Translations under genes and position numbers: made by a program
The notes under the pieces: model-generated
What the model was told of the DNA's origin: nothing
What the model saw: the letters and a program-made list of their open reading frames with translations, nothing else
Databases searched by the model: none
In this document: one piece after another, positions 1 through 5,868 of the stretch
Position numbering within the stretch: the stretch's first letter is position 1
How the letters are laid out: every line of letters starts with the position of its first letter
NCBI GenBank assembly: GCA_947175975.1
Contig: CAMWOX010000075.1
Coordinates: forward strand, 1 to 7,432
Direction: 5' to 3'
Length of the DNA stretch: 7,432 bases
Origin: an uncultured Ruminococcus sp.
Lineage (GTDB): Bacteria; Bacillota; Clostridia; Oscillospirales; Ruminococcaceae

Positions 1-975
1 TATCTCTGCACATTCCGAATTGCAAACGGCAGTGCCAATAATAGACAGATGAAAATTGAAGTCAATCATGATATCAAAAATTATTGGATGCAGGATTTTC
101 TTTCTACGAATACATGGACAGAATGGCAGGAACGTGCGATTGTACTTCCGTTGCATGCCGGAATGAATCAGATCAGATTAACATCCATAACAACGGACGG
201 CGCACCAAATATTGACTATCTTCGGACGGAATTAACCGACGAACCTGTTGCAGAAGTGTATATTCCCGAACAGAAGCCGAATTTAGAACCTGCTGGGAAA
301 ACAATAATCTATATTGCAGGAGACTCCACAGTTCAGAGCTATCGTGCAAGCTATGCACCACAGCAGGGATGGGGCTATTATCTGACGGATTATTTCAGCG
401 ATAATGTGAGTGTTTCCAATCAGGCAATCGCCGGAAGAAGTTCCAAAAGTTTCTATGATAATGGCAGATTGCAGACGATTCTGGATTCCATGCAGGAAGA
501 TGATTATTTACTGATCCAGTTTGCAATCAATGATTCTGCAAAGGGTAATGAAGAACGTTATGCCCCTGTCTGCGGCAATGTAGATAATCCGGAGAATGGA
601 TCTTATGAATTTTATATCGAAAAATACATCGAGGGGACGCTGGAAAAAGGCGGAACACCGATTCTGGTAACAACTGTAATCGGCTTGAAAACCTGGTCAG
701 GCAATCAGTTCAATTCCAGTTATACAGAATATTGCAATGCATGTAAAGAGATGGCAAAAAAATACAGCATTCCTTGCATTGATCTAAATACGCTCATGGT
801 CAATCATTATAATCAGATCGGCTATGATGCCGCTTACAAGTATCATCTATGCGGTGCAGTTGAGGGATCTACAGATATGACACATTTTACGGAAACAGGC
901 GCAAATGCCGTTGCCGGATTGGTTGCCGGTGCAATCAAGAATTTAAATATTCCGATTTCCAAGGAAGTCAGATAA
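1..975 (+). CDS. Secreted carbohydrate esterase, CBM6/35-like module plus SGNH (rhamnogalacturonan acetylesterase-type) domain, 5'-partial
   Basis: The reading frame is open from base 1, so the ATG at 49 lies inside a gene that begins upstream. The first ~80 codons look like the end of a CBM6/CBM35 carbohydrate-binding module: an FRIANGSANNR stretch, a W-rich middle, then a G-N-QIRL strand and an NIDYL ending. A ~20-residue acidic/proline linker follows. The rest is an SGNH/GDSL hydrolase: block I GDST with nucleophile Ser at 325-327, block II Gly at 433-435, block III Asn at 529-531 in an AIND motif, and block V DMTH with Asp at 874-876 and His at 883-885. By family knowledge such enzymes remove acetyl groups from pectin (rhamnogalacturonan) or other plant polysaccharides outside the cell. 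The substrate is inferred. The catalytic set is complete, although block III has Ala where Gly is usual. The protein ends at KEVR without a C-terminal dockerin. Any signal peptide or N-terminal dockerin would lie outside the window. Confidence 0.85.
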   Translation, partial: YLCTFRIANGSANNRQMKIEVNHDIKNYWMQDFLSTNTWTEWQERAIVLPLHAGMNQIRLTSITTDGAPNIDYLRTELTDEPVAEVYIPEQKPNLEPAGKTIIYIAGDSTVQSYRASYAPQQGWGYYLTDYFSDNVSVSNQAIAGRSSKSFYDNGRLQTILDSMQEDDYLLIQFAINDSAKGNEERYAPVCGNVDNPENGSYEFYIEKYIEGTLEKGGTPILVTTVIGLKTWSGNQFNSSYTEYCNACKEMAKKYSIPCIDLNTLMVNHYNQIGYDAAYKYHLCGAVEGSTDMTHFTETGANAVAGLVAGAIKNLNIPISKEVR

Positions 976-982
976 TTTCTGA

Positions 983-1015
983 AGCAGGGCGGATCTGATC
1001 CGTCCTGCTGTTTTT
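983..1015 (+). terminator. Intrinsic terminator of the esterase gene
   Basis: A GC-rich hairpin starts 7 nt after the stop codon. The arms at 984-993 and 999-1008 pair throughout with a single G-U, the loop is about 5 nt, and a run of T follows at 1011-1015. It separates the esterase from the next gene. Confidence 0.85.
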
Positions 1016-1031
1016 GATTTCTATCAGAAAT

Positions 1032-1047
1032 GGGAAACTATTTTCCC
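1032..1047. promoter_or_regulatory. Perfect palindrome abutting the -35 box, possible operator
   Basis: GGGAAA and TTTCCC flank a CTAT spacer (6-bp perfect arms, 4-nt centre). The last base of the palindrome touches the first base of the -35 hexamer at 1048. It is upstream of the predicted transcript start, so it is more likely a DNA-binding site than an RNA hairpin. It lacks a T-tract, so it is not a second terminator. No cognate regulator is visible in the window. Confidence 0.4.
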
Positions 1048-1076
1048 TTGACTCTTTGGTATATTTATGCTATAAT
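1048..1076 (+). promoter_or_regulatory. Sigma-A promoter of the LRR-dockerin gene
   Basis: TTGACT at 1048-1053 and a perfect TATAAT at 1071-1076 are separated by 17 nt. A TG at 1068-1069 makes it an extended -10. The expected start is near 1083, giving a ~40-nt leader with the ribosome-binding site AAAGGAG at 1109-1115, 7 nt before the ATG. This is a strong housekeeping-type promoter. Confidence 0.85.
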
Positions 1077-1122
1077 GAAATTGTATATTAGAGACAAATG
1101 AGAATCAGAAAGGAGAATTTTT

Positions 1123-2691
1123 ATGAAAATTCAAAAAAAATTAGCAGGTTTACTTGCAATGCTTAGCCTGGCATCCTGTATTCCGGCGATTCCGACAAAT
1201 GCCGCTTATACTTATGAAAATCTACAATATGAGAGTGGTGTTGCCGGTGAAATTCATATTGTCGGCTGTGACGAGGATGTGACGGATCTTGTCATCCCAG
1301 AAACGATTAACGGCAAGCCGGTTACAAAAATTATGTACGGTGTTTTCAGAGGGAATGAAAATCTGGAAAGCGTAACGATTCCGGAGACAATGCAGGTCAT
1401 TGCACAATGTGCATTCCAGGACTGCAAAAATCTGAAAGAGATCAATATGCCGGAAACTTATGTTGATATTGCAGGAAATGCGTTCTCCGGAACCAGATGG
1501 TATCTGCTGACGTATAATCAGCCGGTGACTTATCTGGGGAATATGGTGTACAAGACGAATCTGAGAGAAGATCAGGAAGAAATCACCATCCGGGAGGGTA
1601 CACTCAGCATTGCCGGAAGCGCATTCTGGAATGATAAGAATCTCAAAAAAGTAAATCTGCCGGACTCCCTGTTGTTCATTGGTGACAAAGCATTTTCCTA
1701 TTCTGGATTGACGAGTATCGAAATCCCGGAAAGTGTGCTTGCGATTGGTGAAGATGCATTCCGTGGGACAAAATTGGAAACCTTGACAGTTGATGAGAAT
1801 AATGCACATTATGCGTCCAGAGAGAATATTTTATATGACAAAGATCTCACGGAATTTGTTTTTATCCCCAATACCGTCACAGAAGTGACCGTACCGGATA
1901 CGATTACGGAAATCCCGGATGATGCGTTTTATTGCTGTGAAAATTTGACAAATATCACATTCCCGGAGACTTTAATCAGTATCGGGAAAGATGCGTTTTG
2001 CCGCTGTAAAAGTTTGACAGATATCACGCTCCCGGAGACTTTAATCAGCATTGGAGAACAGGCGTTTGAAAATTCCGGGATTACGGAGATTACCATTCCG
2101 GCAAGTGTGGAAATTATCAAAAATGGTGCATTTAATTATTGTCCGAATCTGGAAACCATCCGTTTTGCGGAGGGAACAGAAGTGATCCCTTCGGATTTGG
2201 TAGAGATTGAAACACTTTACTGCGGTGAAGGTACTGGCTGGAGTGAAATTTCCTATGAATACTGGGGTGCATTCCTGCATTCTTATGCGCTTAAAAAAAT
2301 CTATCTTCCGAGTACACTCCGGACGATTGAAGAAAATGCGTTCGGGAGCTGTGAAAATTATCAAAATCAGTTTGATGTTTTCTATCATGGTACAAGAGAT
2401 GACTGGCAGAATGTGATGATTTCTGAAGAGGATAATTCAAAGATGGAATCTGGCGGCAATGAGAGTATTCTCAAAGCAAATATGCATTATCTGCCAAGTT
2501 CTGAGACTGTTGTTCCAGGAGATCTGGATTTAGACGGAAAAGCCACTCTTCTTGATGCAATTATCCTGCAAAAATATCTGTTGGGTCAGTATCGTTTGTC
2601 TGAATATGAGTTTGCAAGAGCAGATGTCAATCAGGATTCTCTTGTGAATATTTTTGATTTCTGTCTTCTTAAAAAGAATCTGGCTTCCTGA
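1123..2691 (+). CDS. Secreted BspA-type leucine-rich-repeat protein with C-terminal type I dockerin
   Basis: The 522-residue product starts with a signal peptide: basic MKIQKK, a hydrophobic core, and a likely signal peptidase I site after PTNA near residue 27. Residues ~40-410 are LRR_5 (BspA-type) repeats of about 23 residues with the recurring pattern I-x-IG-x-x-AF-x-x-C-x-x-L-x-x-I-x-x-P. A typical closing segment follows (FYHGTRDDW at 420-428, then a NES..L.A..HY motif). The C-terminus is a dockerin with two EF-hand-like calcium loops: Asp467, 469, 471, 478 and Asp501, Asn503, Asp505, Asp512. By family knowledge the dockerin binds a cohesin on a cellulosomal scaffoldin, while BspA-type LRRs mediate protein or surface binding. 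There is no catalytic domain, so the likely role is structural or adhesive; the partner is unknown. Strong AAAGGAG at 1109-1115 supports the start. The gene is monocistronic, with its own promoter and terminators on both sides. Confidence 0.9.
   Translation: MKIQKKLAGLLAMLSLASCIPAIPTNAAYTYENLQYESGVAGEIHIVGCDEDVTDLVIPETINGKPVTKIMYGVFRGNENLESVTIPETMQVIAQCAFQDCKNLKEINMPETYVDIAGNAFSGTRWYLLTYNQPVTYLGNMVYKTNLREDQEEITIREGTLSIAGSAFWNDKNLKKVNLPDSLLFIGDKAFSYSGLTSIEIPESVLAIGEDAFRGTKLETLTVDENNAHYASRENILYDKDLTEFVFIPNTVTEVTVPDTITEIPDDAFYCCENLTNITFPETLISIGKDAFCRCKSLTDITLPETLISIGEQAFENSGITEITIPASVEIIKNGAFNYCPNLETIRFAEGTEVIPSDLVEIETLYCGEGTGWSEISYEYWGAFLHSYALKKIYLPSTLRTIEENAFGSCENYQNQFDVFYHGTRDDWQNVMISEEDNSKMESGGNESILKANMHYLPSSETVVPGDLDLDGKATLLDAIILQKYLLGQYRLSEYEFARADVNQDSLVNIFDFCLLKKNLAS
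1921..2058 (+). repeat. Two adjacent 69-bp LRR-coding tandem repeats
   Basis: Copies at 1921-1989 and 1990-2058 are aligned without gaps and differ at 12 of 69 positions by my hand count. Each encodes one 23-residue LRR (residues 267-289 and 290-312). A 19-nt block around CCCGGAGACTTTAATCAG is identical in both. The other LRR units of the gene are much more diverged, so this pair looks like the most recent duplication or a converted pair. Confidence 0.85.
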
Positions 2692-2708
2692 TGATGATTC
2701 TGTTATGG

Positions 2709-2740
2709 ATAAGACTGCCTTTGGGCAGTCTTATTTTTTT
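2709..2740 (+). terminator. Intrinsic terminator of the LRR-dockerin gene
   Basis: The stem pairs AAGACTGCC at 2711-2719 with GGCAGTCTT at 2724-2732, perfect over 9 bp and extendable outward through 2710/2733. The loop is 4 nt (TTTG) and seven T follow at 2734-2740. This isolates the spoIIIA operon from upstream transcription. Confidence 0.92.
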
Positions 2741-2749
2741 GTGACTTCG

Positions 2750-2778
2750 GCATAGTCCGGACAAGTTCTGCATAGATA
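2750..2778 (+). promoter_or_regulatory. Candidate sigma-E promoter of the spoIIIA operon
   Basis: GCATAGT at 2750-2756 and CATAGATA at 2771-2778 are 14 nt apart. Against the B. subtilis sigma-E consensus as I recall it (KMATATT, 13-15 nt, CATACAHT) they match at 6/7 and 6/8 positions. The site lies between a terminator and spoIIIAA, and spoIIIA is a sigma-E regulon operon in the studied sporulators. Transcription would begin near 2785. No better sigma-A promoter is visible in this gap. Confidence 0.5.
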
Positions 2779-2819
2779 TTATTAAATAGAAATTACAAAT
2801 CACGAAAGCAGGAAAAATT

Positions 2820-3689
2820 ATGAAATCTACTGAAAATCTGCAAGCTGTTCTGGAATATCTTCCCCAGAGTGTCCGAAATGATCTGAAAGCAATGTCAGAA
2901 AATAAATTATCCCAGATTCAGGAAATCCGCCTGCGGTGTAATCGTCCTGCCGGGATCGTGATTCAGAATCAGGAAATCCCAGTCAATCAGCATATTTTAA
3001 CGAATGATGAAGTCATGCGTTCATTCCAGGCGGTCTGTTCTTATTCTGTCTACAGCTACGAGCAGGAGCTGTTGGAGGGTTATATTACGATCAAAGGCGG
3101 CTGTCGGGTCGGTATTTGTGGAACAGCTGTCCGGAATGGACAGAAAATGCAGTCTCTGAAATACATCAGCAGTCTGAATTTCAGAATTGCAGGAGAATTG
3201 ATAGATATTGCAGAGAAACTTTGGAATCAGGTCACAGGAAGTGTTCTGGTGACTGGCACAGTTGCAAGCGGCAAAACAACATATTTGAGAGATTTATGCA
3301 GAATTGCAGGCAATCAGCACAGGGTTGCCCTGGTTGATGAACGGGGAGAACTTGCCGCAGTTCAAAGAGGAAAGCCTTTGCATGATGTCGGACGGATGAC
3401 GGATATTCTTGATGGCTATCCTAGAGATACCGGAATCCTTACTGCTTTGAGAGTTCTCAATCCGGAATATATTATCTGCGATGAAATTAGTACGCCGGAA
3501 GATGTACAAGCCATTCTGCAAGCCGCCGGATGCGGTGTCCGTTTTATTGCATCCTGCCATGCCAGCAGTCCGGAAGCGGTTTATTCCCGGCAGGTAATCA
3601 GACCCCTGCTTGATCAGAAAATATTTCAGTATCTTGTATTTCTGGAACATAATACAATCCGGACAGTCCGGAGACTGGCAAACGCATGA
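2820..3689 (+). CDS. spoIIIAA: Stage III sporulation protein AA, ATPase of the SpoIIIA-SpoIIQ channel
   Basis: This 289-residue protein belongs to the SpoIIIAA family of P-loop ATPases related to type II/IV secretion motor ATPases. The Walker A motif GTVASGKTT is at residues 146-154, a conserved DERGEL motif follows at ~174-179, and the Walker B motif YIICDE ends at Asp221-Glu222. An N-terminal region (~1-130) carries the IQEIRLRCNRPAG and GGCRVGICG motifs typical of the family. It acts in the mother cell and is thought to energise the channel across the two membranes around the forespore. It is the first gene of the operon. Its ribosome-binding site is imperfect (AAAGCAGGA, 2805-2813). Its stop codon overlaps the next start (ATGA, 3686-3689), suggesting coupling to AB. 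It is slightly shorter than the ~307-residue B. subtilis protein, with all motifs intact. Confidence 0.95.
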   Translation: MKSTENLQAVLEYLPQSVRNDLKAMSENKLSQIQEIRLRCNRPAGIVIQNQEIPVNQHILTNDEVMRSFQAVCSYSVYSYEQELLEGYITIKGGCRVGICGTAVRNGQKMQSLKYISSLNFRIAGELIDIAEKLWNQVTGSVLVTGTVASGKTTYLRDLCRIAGNQHRVALVDERGELAAVQRGKPLHDVGRMTDILDGYPRDTGILTALRVLNPEYIICDEISTPEDVQAILQAAGCGVRFIASCHASSPEAVYSRQVIRPLLDQKIFQYLVFLEHNTIRTVRRLANA

Positions 3690-4186
3690 AATCCCTTGGT
3701 ATTTTATGTATTCTGGTAGCTTGTGCCGGAACAGGGATCTATATGGCAATGCGTCTGCGCAATCAGTTCAGACAGTATCAGAAACTGCTGGCATTTCTGG
3801 AAGACTGTGCTGTTTATATTCGTTATCAGGGCTTGCCTTTACAGGAGTTATTTGCAATACTTGCGGAGCATCCGGATTATGAAGGTCTTGACTTTCTGGG
3901 AAAACTAAAAAAATCAGAATTATCATTTCAGATTTCTCCGGAGATTCTCTGGACAGAAGCGATCCAGAATAGTATGATTCCACTGGAAGCCAAACAGATT
4001 CTCCGGAATCTGGGACATGAATTGGGGAAAACAGATACACAGGGACAGCTTGCCGTGCTGGAACTGTACCAGACACAGATGCAGATGGCTTATGAACAAT
4101 TCCGGACAGGCTATCAGAAAAAAAGCAGGTTATATCAGTCATTGGGCTGGCTGGGCGGTGCAATGCTCGCTGTTCTGTTAATTTAA
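3686..4186 (+). CDS. spoIIIAB: Stage III sporulation protein AB, GspF-like membrane protein
   Basis: The product has 166 residues, close to the usual family length of about 170. There is an N-terminal membrane segment (~4-21), a cytoplasmic helical region with the family-typical ECAVYIRYQ-like (here EDCAVYIRYQG) and LGKTDTQGQ motifs, and a hydrophobic C-terminus (~151-166). SpoIIIAB is related to GspF, the inner-membrane platform of type II secretion, and is believed to contact the SpoIIIAA ATPase. The start codon overlaps the spoIIIAA stop by 4 nt, so translation is probably coupled. A 40-nt gap separates it from spoIIIAC, the widest gap before AC in this otherwise packed operon. Confidence 0.93.
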   Translation: MKSLGILCILVACAGTGIYMAMRLRNQFRQYQKLLAFLEDCAVYIRYQGLPLQELFAILAEHPDYEGLDFLGKLKKSELSFQISPEILWTEAIQNSMIPLEAKQILRNLGHELGKTDTQGQLAVLELYQTQMQMAYEQFRTGYQKKSRLYQSLGWLGGAMLAVLLI

Positions 4187-4212
4187 GAATGAAATAAAAA
4201 GCGATACAAAAC

Positions 4213-4218
4213 AAGGGG
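4213..4218 (+). promoter_or_regulatory. Ribosome-binding site deciding the TTG start of spoIIIAC
   Basis: AAGGGG lies 8 nt before the TTG at 4227, a normal spacing. The nearer ATG at 4222 is only 3 nt from this site and is out of frame, opening a 6-codon ORF that stops at 4240-4242. Spacing and family alignment both favour TTG. Confidence 0.6.
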
Positions 4219-4226
4219 CTGATGAC

Positions 4227-4421
4227 TTGGATATTGATTTAATTTTTAAAATCGCCGGAACAGGGATTATCGTTTCTGTCCTGAGTATGGTGCTTAAAAA
4301 AACAGATCGGGAAGAGCAGGCAATGATGACAACACTTGCAGGACTGATTGTAGTTCTGATGCTGATTATTGAACAGATCAGTACACTGTTTGATACAGTC
4401 AAGGCAGTGTTCGGTTTATAA
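4227..4421 (+). CDS. spoIIIAC: Stage III sporulation protein AC, small membrane protein (TTG start)
   Basis: This 64-residue protein has two membrane segments (~5-23 and ~34-56) joined by a short charged loop (KKTDREEQ). The start IDLIFKIAGTGI corresponds to the VNVIFQIAGVGI region of the B. subtilis protein. This makes the TTG at 4227 the natural beginning, and there is no in-frame ATG upstream that fits. SpoIIIAC and AD are small polytopic subunits of the SpoIIIA complex in the mother-cell membrane that surrounds the forespore; their exact biochemical role is not settled. The length is typical (family about 65-68). The gene ends 2 nt before spoIIIAD. Confidence 0.92.
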   Translation: MDIDLIFKIAGTGIIVSVLSMVLKKTDREEQAMMTTLAGLIVVLMLIIEQISTLFDTVKAVFGL

Positions 4422-4423
4422 AT

Positions 4424-4819
4424 ATGATACTGCATATCGAAACAGCAGTTATATTTTGCATTATTGGCTGTATTCTGATTCTGATTTTAAAGCAGTATCA
4501 GAAAGCACAGGGTGTGCTGATTAGTATTGCCGTATGCAGTATGATATTGCTGGCAATCATGCCGGAAATCAAACAGATTTTTGAGACAGCAGAGAATATC
4601 TATTCGCAAAGCAATTTAAATCTGTCTTATTTTACAGTATTATGCAAGGCAGTCGGAATTTCTTATCTGACACAGCTTGGTATTGATATTTGCAAAGACT
4701 GCGGTGAACAGGCAATCAGTACAGTGGTCGAGTTATGCGGCAGAGTATTACTGGTATTATTGGCACTGCCTCTGTTTGTTACGCTTGCTGAGACAGTACT
4801 GGAGATGATGAATACATGA
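4424..4819 (+). CDS. spoIIIAD: Stage III sporulation protein AD, membrane protein
   Basis: This 131-residue polytopic protein is near the usual ~130-residue family length. Four hydrophobic stretches are visible: ~5-22, ~28-46, ~67-88 and ~102-127. The motif FTVLCKAVGISYLTQLGIDICKDCGE, spanning roughly residues 70-95, is strongly characteristic of SpoIIIAD. It is related to SpoIIIAC and acts with it in the SpoIIIA membrane complex. The ATG is 2 nt after the AC stop with only a poor Shine-Dalgarno inside the AC 3' end, so translation probably depends on coupling to AC. Its own stop overlaps the spoIIIAE start in an ATGA (4816-4819). Confidence 0.93.
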   Translation: MILHIETAVIFCIIGCILILILKQYQKAQGVLISIAVCSMILLAIMPEIKQIFETAENIYSQSNLNLSYFTVLCKAVGISYLTQLGIDICKDCGEQAISTVVELCGRVLLVLLALPLFVTLAETVLEMMNT

Positions 4820-5868
4820 GTACAGAAGAAGTAGAGTATTACTATGATGAAACCCTTTCAGAATTATTACAGGTCAGCGGCACAGGAGAATTATTAGAAA
4901 ATATCGGATTAGAACAGGATGTCTCTTCGCTCACGGAGATGCAGTTCTCGGATTTTATGAACGAAATTCTGTACAGTATGAAAAACCAGATCTATGCACC
5001 ATTGCAGATGCTGGGTTTGCTGATTAGTATTATTTTGCTGTCTGCACTTGCAGAAAGTTTGAAACATTCTGCACACAACAAAGCAATTTCACAGATCTAT
5101 GATATTATTTCTGTATTATGTGCAGCAGCAGCAGTCATTGCACCAATTACAGAAATATTTCTGCATTCAGCTGAAATTCTGGAAAAGGCAGCAGATTTCA
5201 TGCTGGTATTTTCGGCGATCTTCGGAGGAATTTTAGGAATCAACGGAAATCTGACAGCATCCGCAGGGTATCAGGGCGCAATTGTGGTTTTATGCAATGT
5301 TGCATTGGAGATTGCTGTGAAATTATTATTCCCATTCCTGACGATGAGTCTGTCCATGAGTCTGGTGGATGCCGTCAATCCGGCTGTTTCACTCTCTGGT
5401 ATGATTAAGCTGATTCAGAAGATAACTGTCTGGATACTTGGTTTCCTGATGGCTCTTTTTCTTGGATTTTTGTCCGTGCAGAGTATTGTTTCTTCCTCAG
5501 CGGACAAGCTCAGTACAAAGGCAATCAAATATGCAATTTCCGGTTTTGTGCCATTCATAGGCGGTGCTGTCTCGGATGCTTATTCTGCCGTACTGGGCAG
5601 TATGAATTTGTTAAAATCTGCAACTGGCATGATTGGCATTCTTGCTGTATTTGCTCTGTTGCTGCCAGTTCTTACAGAATTATTCTTATACAAAGCTGTT
5701 GCGGCGGGAGCTGCCGCTATTGCAGAATTATTCTCAGCTTCAGGATTGGCAAGATTATTTAAAAATCTGGAATCTGTGTTATCCGTAGGATTTTCAATTT
5801 CTGTCAGTTTCTCTGTTATGTTCATTGTCAGTACTGGTATTATGACAGCTCTAGGGAATGGGGGATAG
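4816..5868 (+). CDS. spoIIIAE: Stage III sporulation protein AE, polytopic membrane protein lacking the usual signal peptide
   Basis: This 350-residue protein has about seven or eight hydrophobic segments from residue ~58 to the end. A family hallmark is the FVPFIGGAVSDA region (~residues 243-254), matching FIPVIGRMFTDA of B. subtilis. SpoIIIAE is the largest membrane subunit of the SpoIIIA complex and resembles permease-like proteins. The B. subtilis protein is about 399 residues and begins with a cleavable signal peptide. Here the first ~57 residues are acidic and hydrophilic with no hydrophobic leader. The frame has an in-frame stop at 4789-4791, with no start codon between it and the ATG, so the short N-terminus is not a mis-called start. 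GGAG at 4801-4804 is 11 nt upstream, and the ATGA overlap with AD suggests coupling. Confidence 0.93.
   Translation: MSTEEVEYYYDETLSELLQVSGTGELLENIGLEQDVSSLTEMQFSDFMNEILYSMKNQIYAPLQMLGLLISIILLSALAESLKHSAHNKAISQIYDIISVLCAAAAVIAPITEIFLHSAEILEKAADFMLVFSAIFGGILGINGNLTASAGYQGAIVVLCNVALEIAVKLLFPFLTMSLSMSLVDAVNPAVSLSGMIKLIQKITVWILGFLMALFLGFLSVQSIVSSSADKLSTKAIKYAISGFVPFIGGAVSDAYSAVLGSMNLLKSATGMIGILAVFALLLPVLTELFLYKAVAAGAAAIAELFSASGLARLFKNLESVLSVGFSISVSFSVMFIVSTGIMTALGNGG

Noticed and set aside
1016..1122. Riboswitch or small RNA in the gap before the LRR gene
   Set aside because: The predicted leader is only about 40 nt and shows no stable hairpin or aptamer-like structure; the palindrome is upstream of the transcript start.
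1222..1809. 195-codon open frame on the - strand opposite the LRR gene
   Set aside because: It mirrors the repeat-rich coding strand, has no recognisable domain or ribosome-binding site, and the + strand protein is unmistakable.
1921..2058. Short tandem repeats as a possible CRISPR array
   Set aside because: Repeats are directly adjacent without spacers, are in frame, and encode LRR units.
2741..2819. Sigma-A promoter before spoIIIAA
   Set aside because: AT-rich -10-like strings occur near 2777-2787, but none has a credible -35 at proper spacing; the sigma-E-like pair fits better.
3294..4214. Two long - strand open frames (3294-3749 and 3768-4214) opposite spoIIIAA/AB
   Set aside because: Their composition is antisense-like, without family motifs; both lie wholly opposite conserved sporulation genes.
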